A model generated the notes under the pieces. It was not told where the DNA came from. It was given only the letters and a program-made list of their open reading frames with translations, and did not search any database. Both the position numbers and the translations under genes were made by a program. Source: an uncultured Opitutia bacterium (GTDB lineage: Bacteria > Verrucomicrobiota > Verrucomicrobiia > Opitutales > Coraliomargaritaceae). Taken from it: DNA of 64,000 nucleotides. Positions 17,783-26,671 of the stretch are shown here, in pieces. The DNA is taken from NCBI GenBank assembly GCA_937136395.1, contig CAKZOI010000047.1, positions 62,001 through 126,000 of the forward strand, read 5' to 3'. The first letter of the stretch is position 1. Each line of letters opens with the position of its first letter.

Positions 17783-19138
17783 ATGATTATGATTCTGCCT
17801 AAAAAGCTACTCACGGTATTCGCACTCAGCGGAGCTACTTTACTATCAATGGTTTCGGCGGAAACCACGCCACAGTCTATGCCTTCGGCTGAGGAAATGT
17901 GGCGAATCATCCAAGCGCAGCAAAAACAGATTGATACGCTCTCTGCCCTCGTGAAATCCAACCAGCAGGAAGTCAGTGCAGCTAAAACTGAAGTCGCCAA
18001 TGCAAGAGCTGTCGCTGCAAATGCACAAACGCAGGCTAGCCAGACCAGCAAGCAATTACAAAGCACCCAGGCACAACTTGAGGCAACGACGCTGGCCGTA
18101 GAGGAAGGTTCCAGTGGCTTCGGTAGCTCGGGTTGGTGGGAACGCACCTCGATCGGTGGCTACGGTGAATTACATGCGAACTTTTATGACGATTCGGAAT
18201 ACAACCAAATCGACTTCCACCGCTTTGTATTATTCTTTAATCATGACTTTAATGATTGGATCTCACTCTACTCTGAACTTGAGATTGAGCACACATCGAT
18301 CAGTGACACTGGCGACGGCAGCAGCAGCGGTGAAGTCAAGCTAGAACAAGCCTTCGTGCGACTGAATTGGACAGAGAACTCCAGCACCGATGTAGGTCTA
18401 ATTTTGATGCCAGTAGGTATCTTGAATGATTACCACGAGCCCACCACTTTCTATGGAGTTGAACGTAACGACATCGAAGCAAATATCATTCCGACGACTT
18501 GGTTTGAAGGGGGTGTTCGCCACACGCATCGCTTCGGAAACGGCCTCTCTTTTGAAGGTGGCATTACCTCAGGGTTGAGCGTGAGTGATGATTACAATAT
18601 CCGCTCTGGTCGAAATGACGTGGCTAAGGCTCCTGCTGAGGAACCAGCATTTGTTTCCCGCGTTCGTTTCACGGGTATTGCAGGGCTAGAGCTTGGAGCC
18701 TCAGTATTTTACCAAGATGACCTTGCGCAAGAGGATCGCGACATCGACTTCTCTGGCTTACTCACAAGTGCACACCTCGTTTACAATTATGAGGGCTTCA
18801 CACTGAAGGCACTCTACGCACAATGGAACTTAAATGGCGATGTAGTGCCAAGTGATGCAGAAAGTCAGTATGGCTGGTATATCGAGCCATCGTATCGCTG
18901 GAATATAAGTGAGCGCTACGGTGATCTAGGCGTCTTTGCGCGCTACAGTCAGATGGAATATTACAAGAGCGGACTACTCGAAAACGGCATCATCGCACTC
19001 GGTGTGAACTGGTGGCCGACCAACAATGTCGTGTTCAAGGTGGATTTTGAAAACTATGATAGCGGCGCAAATAATGGTGCCTCTAAAGGCAACGAGAGTG
19101 ACCACTCCGTCAACTTCGGCGTGGGTTACCAATTTTAA
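17783..19138 (+). CDS. Outer-membrane porin with N-terminal coiled coil
   Basis: A 451-residue protein. A signal peptide ends near VSAETT, a coiled-coil stretch spans about residues 35-105 (KQIDTLSALVKSNQQEV and Ala/Gln-rich repeats), and a beta-barrel follows with many alternating aromatic strands (GGYGELHANF, FHRFVLFFNHDF). It ends in an aromatic C-terminal strand, VNFGVGYQF, the usual barrel assembly signal. The layout is that of OprO/OprP- or SLH-like porins with an N-terminal periplasmic anchor. Substrate is unknown. Tandem Fur-like sites upstream and the flavin genes downstream suggest a role in metal-related transport. ATG at 17783 or 17789. Confidence 0.8.
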   Translation: MIMILPKKLLTVFALSGATLLSMVSAETTPQSMPSAEEMWRIIQAQQKQIDTLSALVKSNQQEVSAAKTEVANARAVAANAQTQASQTSKQLQSTQAQLEATTLAVEEGSSGFGSSGWWERTSIGGYGELHANFYDDSEYNQIDFHRFVLFFNHDFNDWISLYSELEIEHTSISDTGDGSSSGEVKLEQAFVRLNWTENSSTDVGLILMPVGILNDYHEPTTFYGVERNDIEANIIPTTWFEGGVRHTHRFGNGLSFEGGITSGLSVSDDYNIRSGRNDVAKAPAEEPAFVSRVRFTGIAGLELGASVFYQDDLAQEDRDIDFSGLLTSAHLVYNYEGFTLKALYAQWNLNGDVVPSDAESQYGWYIEPSYRWNISERYGDLGVFARYSQMEYYKSGLLENGIIALGVNWWPTNNVVFKVDFENYDSGANNGASKGNESDHSVNFGVGYQF

Positions 19139-19212
19139 ATTTAGTCCACCGGTTGTAGGGCTTGGGCTTGCTAGATTTGCGTTTCTAGACAGCTTGAGTC
19201 CTACTCAATCGA

Positions 19213-19743
19213 ATGTTTAGCCAACCAATAGCTTCAGCTTTATTGCTCGCCTGTATTTTCATACAGGCGAGCTTTTCGCTGCACGCCAAAGAAGACATTT
19301 ACCTCGAACCTGATCGTTTCATCGAGCAAAGCTTCGATGAATTGCCCGAACAAAAAGTCCTCTGGCTCACCAAAGATGCTAAAGCTGAAATCAAGAAGGT
19401 TTTTGGGCGTGAGTATCCAGGGCTGCGTATCCGTTACTGGCAACTTGGCAAACGCACTGCATGGATCTTGGAAGAAATCGGTAAAGTGAAGCCAATCACG
19501 ACTGGTTTTGTCATCGAGGAAAACAGAATGCTACAAATGCAAGTGCTCATCTACAGAGAAAGCCACGGCTGGGAAGTTCGCTACCCTTTCTTTACCGATC
19601 AGTTTGTCGGCTTGGAGCGAAATGAGTCCAACAAGCTGAACAAGAAAATCGACGGCATCAGCGGCGCCACCCTATCGGTAAATGCCTTGACTCGTCTTTC
19701 AAAGCTAGCGCTCTTTCTCCATAAGGAGGTCACTCAACTATGA
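19213..19743 (+). CDS. Exported FMN-binding domain protein
   Basis: A 176-residue protein with a signal peptide (about 24 residues, ending LHAKE) and an FMN-binding domain. Near the C-terminus lies DGISGATLS (Thr 153 in SGATLS), the site where ApbE attaches FMN through a phosphoester bond in NqrC/RnfG-type proteins. The encoded ApbE two genes downstream supports covalent flavinylation. The stop overlaps the ATG of the PepSY gene (ATGA). The protein should act outside the cytoplasm as a one-electron carrier or reductase; the electron acceptor is not known. Confidence 0.85.
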   Translation: MFSQPIASALLLACIFIQASFSLHAKEDIYLEPDRFIEQSFDELPEQKVLWLTKDAKAEIKKVFGREYPGLRIRYWQLGKRTAWILEEIGKVKPITTGFVIEENRMLQMQVLIYRESHGWEVRYPFFTDQFVGLERNESNKLNKKIDGISGATLSVNALTRLSKLALFLHKEVTQL

Positions 19744-20510
19744 GCCTACAACTCCCTCGAAAACGCACTATCCTTGCTTGGCACAGATGGCTAGGTGTCG
19801 CCTCTGCGCTTTTCTTGGTGGTGCTCTCTATCACGGGGCTTTTGCTCAATCATACCGAGCGACTAGGGCTCAACCAAATTACGATCCACAACGGATTCAT
19901 CCTCGACCGCTATGGGATGGCCGGTGGCAATGAAATTTCCGCCTTTCGTATTCATGAGTCCAATACAATTGCACACCTTGACGGGCAGCTCTTTTACAAT
20001 CGCACAGCACTCAGCGCTGGGCATCCACCACTCGGTATTCTTGAAGGCGACCCAATCACTGTAATCGCGACCAAGGATGAACTACTCTACTTGAGCGCAG
20101 AAGGTGAATTGATCGAAAAAATTAATAGCACACAATTACCCTATTCAGCACTGCATGCGGTTGGTATAAGCATCGACAATCAACCTGTTCTCATCACCGA
20201 CGAAGGGCAATACACCCCCGATTCTGATTGGCTAGAATTTGACCGCTATCAAGCAGCTTACAGTGTCGAACCACTCCCTAAGGTAGAGATCGATGAAGCC
20301 ACCGAGCTCGCGATTCTTGAGCAGTTTCAAGGTGGCGGCGTCACGCTCTATCGCGTCCTGCTGGACTTACATTCTGGTCGCCTCTTTGGATGGGGTGGCC
20401 GCACCTTGATGGACCTAAGTGCAATCGCCATAATTCTCCTAGTCACCTCAGGGCTTATGGGCTGGTTGCGCAAGTCTCGCCGCCAACAAACTGAAAAACA
20501 AGCTCCCTAA
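19740..20510 (+). CDS. PepSY-associated transmembrane protein
   Basis: A 256-residue membrane protein with one helix near the N-terminus (LAWHRWLGVASALFLVVLSI, followed by GLLLNHTERLG), a large extracytoplasmic loop, and a second helix after DLHSGRLFGWGGRTLMDLSA. The conserved His residues in HRWLG, NHT and LHSG are positions that bind heme or metal in PepSY-TM ferric reductase-like proteins. It has two helices where PiuB/FoxB-type proteins have four. It lies between the FMN-binding gene and apbE and overlaps the former, so it is the likely membrane electron conduit to the flavoprotein. Confidence 0.8.
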   Translation: MSLQLPRKRTILAWHRWLGVASALFLVVLSITGLLLNHTERLGLNQITIHNGFILDRYGMAGGNEISAFRIHESNTIAHLDGQLFYNRTALSAGHPPLGILEGDPITVIATKDELLYLSAEGELIEKINSTQLPYSALHAVGISIDNQPVLITDEGQYTPDSDWLEFDRYQAAYSVEPLPKVEIDEATELAILEQFQGGGVTLYRVLLDLHSGRLFGWGGRTLMDLSAIAIILLVTSGLMGWLRKSRRQQTEKQAP

Positions 20511-20515
20511 GTAAC

Positions 20516-21466
20516 ATGCAGCGCCGACGTTTCATCAAAATTTTAGCCAGCAGCGCAGCCAGCTTACCGCTGAGTGCCGCACATCTAACAGATGCGCCGC
20601 TGCATCCAGTAAAGTGGCACGGATATACACTTGGCGCTAAAGGAAGCATTACACTCTTTCAAAATGACCGCTCACAAGCGAGTGCTAGTTTGCACAAATG
20701 CTTTGCTGAAATTCAACGTTTAGAAAAGATCTTCAGCCTTTACGATCATCACTCGGAACTCTCTCAGCTCAACCGCACAGGCGCTTTAGCCAATCCATCC
20801 AAAGAATGGACGCCACTTCTACAGGCAGTAAACCATGCACATGCTATGACATGTGGTCTCTTCGACCCAACGATTCAGCCACTATGGAAAGTATACGAAA
20901 CACATTTTTCGAATCAGCCTGACGATGAAATACCTGCTCACAGGGTCCAACAAGCCCTTGAAAAAACTGGTTGGGGCTTTGTAGATTTCAATGCGTCGCA
21001 GATCAAATTTACCAAGCCAGAGATGCAGCTCACCCTGAATGGTATTGCTCAAGGCTTTATTACCGATCGCGTGACAAAGCTGTTACGTAATGCAGGTTAC
21101 CTGCATGTTCTCGTTGAACTTGGCGAGACCTCTGCCATTGGCAAACACCCTCAAAATCGCCCTTGGAACGTAGGCATAAAAGATGCCAACAATACCGAGC
21201 AGATCCATGAAGTCGTCGAATTGACGGACCAAGCGCTCGCCACCAGTGGCAGTTACGGCAGCACGTTCACACCGGAGGGTGACTATCACCATTTGATCCA
21301 CCCAAAATCTGGACGTCCGCAAACACGATGGAAAAGCTTAAGCGTGATCGCGCCGACCGCTACGGAAGCAGATGCCCTTTCTACCGGTCTATCCTTCGCC
21401 TCTGAACAGGAAATTAACACGCTTCTCAGGAAACGATCTGACCTACAAATCTACCGCCAAGTCTAA
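20516..21466 (+). CDS. apbE: FAD:protein FMN transferase (ApbE)
   Basis: ApbE uses FAD and Mg2+ to attach FMN to Thr in SGAT motifs of exported proteins. The 316-residue protein begins with a twin-arginine-like signal (QRRRFIKILASSAASLPLSA) and contains the ApbE landmarks: EIQRLEKIFSLYDHHSELSQLN, the flavin-binding GIAQGFITDR, DQALATSGSYGS, then HHLIHPKSGRPQ and TEADALSTGLSF. It is the last gene of the module, five bases after the PepSY gene. Its substrate is almost certainly the FMN-binding protein at 19213-19743. Confidence 0.92.
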   Translation: MQRRRFIKILASSAASLPLSAAHLTDAPLHPVKWHGYTLGAKGSITLFQNDRSQASASLHKCFAEIQRLEKIFSLYDHHSELSQLNRTGALANPSKEWTPLLQAVNHAHAMTCGLFDPTIQPLWKVYETHFSNQPDDEIPAHRVQQALEKTGWGFVDFNASQIKFTKPEMQLTLNGIAQGFITDRVTKLLRNAGYLHVLVELGETSAIGKHPQNRPWNVGIKDANNTEQIHEVVELTDQALATSGSYGSTFTPEGDYHHLIHPKSGRPQTRWKSLSVIAPTATEADALSTGLSFASEQEINTLLRKRSDLQIYRQV

Positions 21467-21656
21467 GTCGACAGACCACGAATCAGAATTCAATAGATCG
21501 AAATAGCTGACATTCGACTGGTAATCCAGTTGCCTATGAATCCCCAAGACTTCTTCAAAAAAAGGTTCATAAATCACCTTCAGTAATTTGCATATTCACG
21601 AAACTCTCGTTCATCAAATGTCGATATATTCGTTCACACCAAGATAAATAACTACC

Positions 21657-22049
21657 ATGAAAAAAAGACTCCTTATTTCCTTCCTGATGATCACTGCTTC
21701 ACTTGCATATGCAGGTGCTGGATGCGGCGATTCATGCGACAAAGATTCAAAAGACGAAAAAGCTGGCGCGTTCGAAACATCGGTTATCGTAGCCGGTGAT
21801 AATTGCGGCAAGAACTGCGGCGGTGACAAGACCACTGCTACTGAAGAAGCGGGCCACACAGCAATCGACACACAATTGGCTGGAGAGAACTGCGGCAAAA
21901 ATTGCGGTGACAAGAAAGCTGAGACTGAAACATCAGACTTCCAGTCGTCACACACCGAGCTTGCAGGAAACTGCGGTGCAGGATGCGACAAGGATAAAGA
22001 AGCTGGTGAAGAATCTGATTTCTCTGCCAGTGACTACGCAGTTGCCTAA
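21657..22049 (+). CDS. Secreted Cys-rich repeat protein (CGxxC repeats)
   Basis: I do not recognise this family. The 130-residue protein has a clear signal peptide (MKKRLLISFL..., cleavage likely after AYA near residue 19). Four CGxxC motifs follow at residues 23-27, 50-54, 79-83 and 106-110, spaced 27-29 residues apart. Repeat units read roughly LAG(D/E)NCGKNCG followed by Lys/Asp/Glu-rich, probably disordered spacers. There are no other cysteines. The CxxxC spacing is neither a heme (CxxCH) nor a thioredoxin site; metal or cluster binding is possible. It lies 190 bases after apbE and is followed by a terminator. Confidence 0.7.
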   Translation: MKKRLLISFLMITASLAYAGAGCGDSCDKDSKDEKAGAFETSVIVAGDNCGKNCGGDKTTATEEAGHTAIDTQLAGENCGKNCGDKKAETETSDFQSSHTELAGNCGAGCDKDKEAGEESDFSASDYAVA

Positions 22050-22072
22050 CTAGTCGTCATACGCTACTTTTC

Positions 22073-22109
22073 AAAGTCCTGCTCACGTTATGTGACGGGG
22101 CTTTTTTTT
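22073..22109 (+). terminator. Rho-independent terminator
   Basis: A hairpin with arms AAAGTCCTG-C-TCAC and GTGA-CGGGGCTTT (one bulged C, a few G-T pairs) and loop GTTAT, running into eight T residues. It ends the Cys-rich gene. The next ATG is only six bases further, so the YkgJ-like gene may depend on read-through or a promoter within this stretch. Confidence 0.8.
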
Positions 22110-22114
22110 CATTA

Positions 22115-22429
22115 ATGTGTCTACCTGAATATGATTGTATGAATTGCGGCGCTTGTTGTCGCTGTTTTCCTATATTTGCAAGCCACACAGACGCCATTCG
22201 TGAACCACGCATCCAAAGGGAAACACGACAATTAGAGCTACATTTGCAAAGTCCCGACAAGGCCTATCAACTGTATCCGCTCCCCTTTCACAGTAGCTGT
22301 GCCTTTCTAAAGGAGGATCAACTTTGTCAAATCTACGAAACGCGACCAGAGGTCTGCAGACGTTTTACAGCAGGCAGTGAACAGTGCATTGAAGCGAGGG
22401 CTCGTATGGGAGTTGGCAAAGCTTCCTAA
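22115..22429 (+). CDS. YkgJ-family cysteine cluster protein
   Basis: A 104-residue protein with the YkgJ-type pattern [16 protein letters not shown] at the N-terminus and further cysteines in [21 protein letters not shown] and EQC. The family is described as putative zinc- or iron-chelating; no enzymatic role is established. Its 3' end overlaps the convergent DUF4202 gene. Position just behind a predicted iron-regulated module is suggestive but may be chance. Confidence 0.85.
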   Translation: MCLPEYDCMNCGACCRCFPIFASHTDAIREPRIQRETRQLELHLQSPDKAYQLYPLPFHSSCAFLKEDQLCQIYETRPEVCRRFTAGSEQCIEARARMGVGKAS

Positions 22430-23007
22430 GCAAGCGCTTGCTGGACGAGACTGAGCGCTTTCTCAGACAGTGGAAGTTTCATCGCGGCTTGATGTCCAGT
22501 TTCACTCATTTTGCCCCAAGTTTTTCGCAGGATTCGAACAATTTTATCGTCCTCCCACTTGCCGATGTAACCTTCGAATTGAAGCTCTAGAAAGACCAAA
22601 CAAAGCGCATCCTCAATGATTTGCACCTCTGGATTCGATTTCAATCCTTGCTTCAGGTTGATCGTCGTCACGGCATCTATCGTAGCTGCTGAATAACCCA
22701 CTTGACGGAGCACCTCTGCGCTACGATCGGCATGAAACTGCTTAAGGTCGCTGCGCCATTTTAGATATCCCGCACGACCCTCAGGATAACTACTACGTGG
22801 CTTCTCCCAGCGACATAGATGCTGACAACGTGCCGCAAGGTGAACCGTTTCACTCGCAGCTGGATACATCGTTTCGACCCAACGCGACATCGCCAGCGCA
22901 TCGTGTAATTCTTTTGGCGCACCATTCACTTGATTCGGATCCTGCGCATTGAGTGCATCAAACCGCGCAAGCGCCTGCTGGAAATTAGGGTCATTTTGAA
23001 AACTCAT
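22426..23007 (-). CDS. DUF4202 domain protein
   Basis: A 193-residue protein matching the DUF4202 family along its length: [61 protein letters not shown], and a C-terminal [14 protein letters not shown]. His and Arg residues in the AARCQH segment are family-conserved and may form an active site. Function is unknown; some members were once mislabelled as glutamyl-tRNA synthetases. I chose the ATG at 23007 over a TTG at 23043. It converges on the YkgJ-like gene with a 4-base overlap and lies 48 bases downstream of the beta-CASP gene. Confidence 0.88.
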   Translation of the reverse strand: MSFQNDPNFQQALARFDALNAQDPNQVNGAPKELHDALAMSRWVETMYPAASETVHLAARCQHLCRWEKPRSSYPEGRAGYLKWRSDLKQFHADRSAEVLRQVGYSAATIDAVTTINLKQGLKSNPEVQIIEDALCLVFLELQFEGYIGKWEDDKIVRILRKTWGKMSETGHQAAMKLPLSEKALSLVQQALA

Positions 23008-23055
23008 TACAGCCTTAATATTATCTTTCCTGGCGAGCCGCAAGCTAGGTTTATT

Positions 23056-24030
23056 TTAAAACATCAGTTCCATTTGATCATCCTTAGATAATGACCAAGC
23101 CGAATAAGCCTTCTGTCTAAGCGTGGCAGCAAACTCACGTTCCCAGCCATGCGTGGTATAAATCTCTTCTGCACCGACTGTGTCGACGAATTGTAATAAA
23201 TCTGGATAATCTGCATGATCCGAAAGCGGAATCACTTCGTCGACTCCATAGCGATACTTCGCCGAGTCATCGATGCCCCACCCACTCACCATTGCAATGG
23301 AGCAATTTTTGCGGGGTAGTTTTTTCAAAACTGCAGGTGGCATGACCACGATGCAATCTCGCATATTTAGAAAATCCAAAGGGCGCGTCGTGGGTAAATC
23401 GATTCCAAAATAGCGATACACTTGGTTCAGTTCCTGAATCGTTCGGTGCACCATGATCGGCTGCGAACGGGCTTCGACAAGTTTCAAAACTTCCTGCGCC
23501 TTGCCGAGCGAATAAGCTAATAGAACTGGCGTTTTACCAACCGACAGCGCTCGATCGCAGAACGCATGCACCTGCTCGCAGGTGCTCTCAAATGGTGGAA
23601 ATACATAATTTGGTTTACCAAAAGTAGTTTCCATGACCAAGGTGTTCGCTTGCGGAATCTGGATCGCCTCTGCCGAAAGACCGACTCGCGTCTTAAAATC
23701 GCCAGTATACAGAAAGGTTTCGCCACCCTCGGTTGTTAAATGCACCATTGCCGATCCGAGCACATGTCCTGCGGGATACAGCTGTATGCGGTAGCCCTTA
23801 CCTTGATAGACTTCGCCAAAAGGTAGCGCAACACCTCGATCTGCAAAGGCATTGCCATTTCGCACACGTATCAACGCAATTGTTTCAGGTGTCGCCAGAA
23901 AGCACTCGTGCCGAGCAACGTGATCGCCATGCGCATGCGAAATCACGGCAAAAGGTTTGCGTTTATGTGGGTCCATCCAAAGACCGAGTTCGGGAAGCCA
24001 GATTCCACCTCTATAGACTGGTTTAAGCAT
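23056..24030 (-). CDS. Metallo-beta-lactamase/beta-CASP nuclease-like hydrolase
   Basis: A 324-residue protein with the metal-binding HAHGDH motif, YPAGHVLGSAM, TGDFKTR, a METTFG segment and SDHADYPDLL near the C-terminus, the motif set of beta-CASP nucleases. Its compact size and the opening GGIWLPELGLWMDPHKR most resemble the ligase-associated exonuclease group, but no ATP-dependent ligase or partner helicase lies nearby, so RNA processing is also possible. Start at ATG 24030 (an upstream TTG at 24066 gives an untypical extension that runs toward the lpdA terminator). Confidence 0.82.
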   Translation of the reverse strand: MLKPVYRGGIWLPELGLWMDPHKRKPFAVISHAHGDHVARHECFLATPETIALIRVRNGNAFADRGVALPFGEVYQGKGYRIQLYPAGHVLGSAMVHLTTEGGETFLYTGDFKTRVGLSAEAIQIPQANTLVMETTFGKPNYVFPPFESTCEQVHAFCDRALSVGKTPVLLAYSLGKAQEVLKLVEARSQPIMVHRTIQELNQVYRYFGIDLPTTRPLDFLNMRDCIVVMPPAVLKKLPRKNCSIAMVSGWGIDDSAKYRYGVDEVIPLSDHADYPDLLQFVDTVGAEEIYTTHGWEREFAATLRQKAYSAWSLSKDDQMELMF

Positions 24031-24046
24031 CAGCTTATCTCTACAC

Positions 24047-24084
24047 AAAAAAAGACCGAATCCCAAGTGGGTTTCGGTCTTTTT
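24047..24084 (-). terminator. Rho-independent terminator of lpdA
   Basis: A stem of AAAAAGACCGAA pairing with TTTCGGTCTTTTT, with inner CCC/GGG pairs and a small loop. On the minus strand it follows the lpdA stop by about 18 bases and ends in a T-run. It can act on the plus strand too, but no plus-strand gene reads into it. Confidence 0.85.
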
Positions 24085-24101
24085 GAAAATTTCGAGTCAA
24101 T

Positions 24102-25499
24102 CTAGATGTGGATCGCTTCGCCAAATACAGCTGCTGCCGCTTCCATGGTCGCCTCAGCGAGTGTTGGGTGTGCGTGGATTGTATTGTGGATCTCTTCCGC
24201 CGTCGCTTCCAGCTTCTTACCGAGGCAGTATTCGGCGATCATTTCTGTCGCGTCACCACCAACGATGTGAGCTCCAAGGATCTCACCATACTCTTCACAG
24301 ACGAGCAGTTTCACAAAGCCTTCAGGATTTCCTGATGCGACTGCTTTACCGGATGCCATGAAGGGGAACTTACCGACCTTGTATTTAACGCCCTCTTCCT
24401 TAAGCGCCTTCTCGGTCTTGCCAATCGATGCCACTTGAGGAATGCAGTATGTGCAACCAGGGAAATCCGTAACTTGCTTTGCTTGACCATGCCCAAACAT
24501 GCCTTGCACGGCTTGAATGGCCTCGTAAGTGGCCACGTGTGCGAGCCACGGTGGTCCGATAATATCACCCGCAGCGTAGATGCCCTTTACAGACGATTCG
24601 TAATTCTTGTCGACAGTGATATAGCCACGGTCTTGCGCGAGCTTCACGCGTGGTGAAAGCAAGCCCTTAGTGTTGGCCACCACTCCAATCGCAACCAGAA
24701 TGCTGTCGGCTGTGACGGACTCGGTCTTATCCCCCTTAACGAGGTCCATTTTCACACTGGAATTGTTGACCTTGATGTTTTGCACCGCAGTCGATGTGCG
24801 ACAATCTATACCTTGCTTTTGAAATTCTTTCTCCACAACTGCTGCGACTTCCGCGTCTTCAACAGGCAGCACCTGGTCCAACATTTCGACTAAAGTCACC
24901 TTTGTGCCGAATGCATTCAAGAAATAGGCAAACTCAGCGCCAATCGCGCCAGCACCGACGATCACGATAGACTTCGGTTGCGTCTTCATTTCAAGCGCTT
25001 GGCGAGACGTCATCACACGCTCACCATCCACCTCGATATCTGGGAGTTGACGTGGCTTACAACCTGTAGCGATCAAAATTCGCTCTGTAGAAAGGATTTT
25101 GCCCTGATCCGGACCGTCTGAGACTTCCACCATTCCTGGCACAGACACCGTGCCGACACCTTTGATGTAATCGACTTTGTTCTTCTTGAAGAGGAACTCG
25201 ATCCCCTTCGCCATATTATCCGACACGCCACGAGAGCGTTGAATAATCTTGGTGAAATCATAGCTCGCCCCCTTCACGCTTAGGCCAAAGTCTTCACAAT
25301 GGTTGATCTTATTGAACAGTTCCGCACTCTTTAAAAGGGCTTTCGATGGGATACAGCCCCAGTTCAAGCAAGTTCCACCTGGACGCTCCTGTTCAACGCA
25401 CGCGACTTTTTTACCGAGCTGTCCAGCACGAATCGCTGCTGCATAACCAGCTGGTCCACCGCCGATGACGACGAGATCGTATTTTGAGTTATTAGCCAT
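24102..25499 (-). CDS. lpdA: Dihydrolipoyl dehydrogenase
   Basis: The E3 flavoprotein of 2-oxo acid dehydrogenase and glycine cleavage complexes, reoxidising dihydrolipoamide with NAD+. The 465-residue protein shows VVIGGGPAGYAAAIRAGQLG for FAD, the redox pair GGTCLNWGCIPSK (Cys 44 and Cys 49), a second dinucleotide fold VGAGAIGAEFA, AAGDIIG, and the C-terminal catalytic HAHPTLAEA. It stands alone, without E1/E2 genes, and has its own terminator. The long 5' gap is about 150-200 bases before the divergent DUF493 gene. Confidence 0.95.
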   Translation of the reverse strand: MANNSKYDLVVIGGGPAGYAAAIRAGQLGKKVACVEQERPGGTCLNWGCIPSKALLKSAELFNKINHCEDFGLSVKGASYDFTKIIQRSRGVSDNMAKGIEFLFKKNKVDYIKGVGTVSVPGMVEVSDGPDQGKILSTERILIATGCKPRQLPDIEVDGERVMTSRQALEMKTQPKSIVIVGAGAIGAEFAYFLNAFGTKVTLVEMLDQVLPVEDAEVAAVVEKEFQKQGIDCRTSTAVQNIKVNNSSVKMDLVKGDKTESVTADSILVAIGVVANTKGLLSPRVKLAQDRGYITVDKNYESSVKGIYAAGDIIGPPWLAHVATYEAIQAVQGMFGHGQAKQVTDFPGCTYCIPQVASIGKTEKALKEEGVKYKVGKFPFMASGKAVASGNPEGFVKLLVCEEYGEILGAHIVGGDATEMIAEYCLGKKLEATAEEIHNTIHAHPTLAEATMEAAAAVFGEAIHI

Positions 25500-25706
25500 A
25501 ATGTAAGTAAATTCAGCGAAATATTTACGCAGATTCTGATGTAATATTAGAAATAAATAGAGAGCATGCCTCTAGGATCGAATTGCGTATACAAACGCCT
25601 TACACGGTTATCGTCAATGCCAGTGAAGCCCTAACTAAGAAAACTGCCGATTTTGAGAACTAATTTTGGACAGATTCCACCGAGTCTGCTACAAATTCTG
25701 TTTTTT

Positions 25707-25973
25707 ATGAAAGAAGACGAATCCCTAGACTCATTTCGCTCATCGCTGGATGCCAATTACGAATGGCCCTGCCTATTTCCGTTTAAATTCATTGTGCCCA
25801 AAGACCAAACCGACGCGGTATTGGACTTATTTGCAGACGATCCAGTTAAATCTCGAGAGTCTTCAAGTGGACGCTTTACCGCCTACACGATGGAAATGAA
25901 TGTTCACTCATCCGATGAGGTCATTGCGATCTATCAGCGTGTTGCTCAAGTGCCAGGCGTGATCTCACTGTAA
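25707..25973 (+). CDS. DUF493 family protein (YbeD-like)
   Basis: An 88-residue protein from the ATG at 25707 (a TTG at 25653 gives an unlikely 18-residue extension). WPCLFPFKFIVPKDQ, SSSGRFTAYTMEMNVHSSDEVIAIYQRVAQVPGV is the pattern of the YbeD/DUF493 family, a small ferredoxin-fold domain with a proposed regulatory role. It is a monocistronic gene between lpdA and msrA. Nothing more specific can be said of its job. Confidence 0.8.
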   Translation: MKEDESLDSFRSSLDANYEWPCLFPFKFIVPKDQTDAVLDLFADDPVKSRESSSGRFTAYTMEMNVHSSDEVIAIYQRVAQVPGVISL

Positions 25974-26116
25974 TTATATCACTTCACGAGCCTGGAAATC
26001 GCTGCCCAACTACAAGCTTTTGCTGCCAACGGATTGCTTTTTGAGCGATATAAATACTGTATTTACCAATCAGCCTCGGCGCCTCTGCCCAATAGACCAC
26101 TCGCAAGTTTACAATC

Positions 26117-26644
26117 ATGACTACCGACAAAGATATCTCATACGAAATCGCGACTTTTGGCGCTGGCTGCTTTTGGTGCGTCGAAGCTGTGTTTGAGGGA
26201 CTCGACGGCGTCATCGATGTCAAGTCAGGCTACATGGGAGGACAGACGCCAAACCCGACCTACGAAGCTGTTTGCAGTGGGCAAACCGGACATGCTGAGG
26301 TCACTCAAATTAAATACGACCCCAGTAAGATTACTTTTGAAATTTTACTTAGCTGGCTATGGCGCTCTCACAATCCGACGACGCTAAATCAACAAGGAGC
26401 CGACCGTGGCACTCAATATCGGTCAGCGATCTTCTATCATGATGATCGTCAAAAAACGCTCGCTGAAGCATCTAAACAGGCAGCACAGGCCGAATTTGAC
26501 AGTGAGATTGTCACTGAAATCACTGCGGCATCTACTTTCCACGAGGCAGAGGACTACCATCAGGACTACTATCGTTTGAATAAAACTGCCCCCTTCTGCC
26601 AGATGGTCATACAGCCAAAATTGAAGAAGCTCGAACTTGAATAA
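26117..26644 (+). CDS. msrA: Peptide methionine-S-sulfoxide reductase MsrA
   Basis: MsrA repairs oxidised methionine (S-epimer) in proteins. The 175-residue protein has FGAGCFWCVEAVF with catalytic Cys 18, GYMGGQTPNPTYEAVCSGQTGHAE, and the downstream FYHDDRQK and FHEAEDYHQDYY segments. No resolving cysteines are present at the extreme C-terminus except in APFCQM, which may serve. No signal peptide, so it is cytoplasmic. The gene downstream starts 28 bases later and may be co-transcribed. Confidence 0.95.
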   Translation: MTTDKDISYEIATFGAGCFWCVEAVFEGLDGVIDVKSGYMGGQTPNPTYEAVCSGQTGHAEVTQIKYDPSKITFEILLSWLWRSHNPTTLNQQGADRGTQYRSAIFYHDDRQKTLAEASKQAAQAEFDSEIVTEITAASTFHEAEDYHQDYYRLNKTAPFCQMVIQPKLKKLELE

Positions 26645-26671
26645 AGCGTCAGGCGTTGCTTGTATTCGCCT

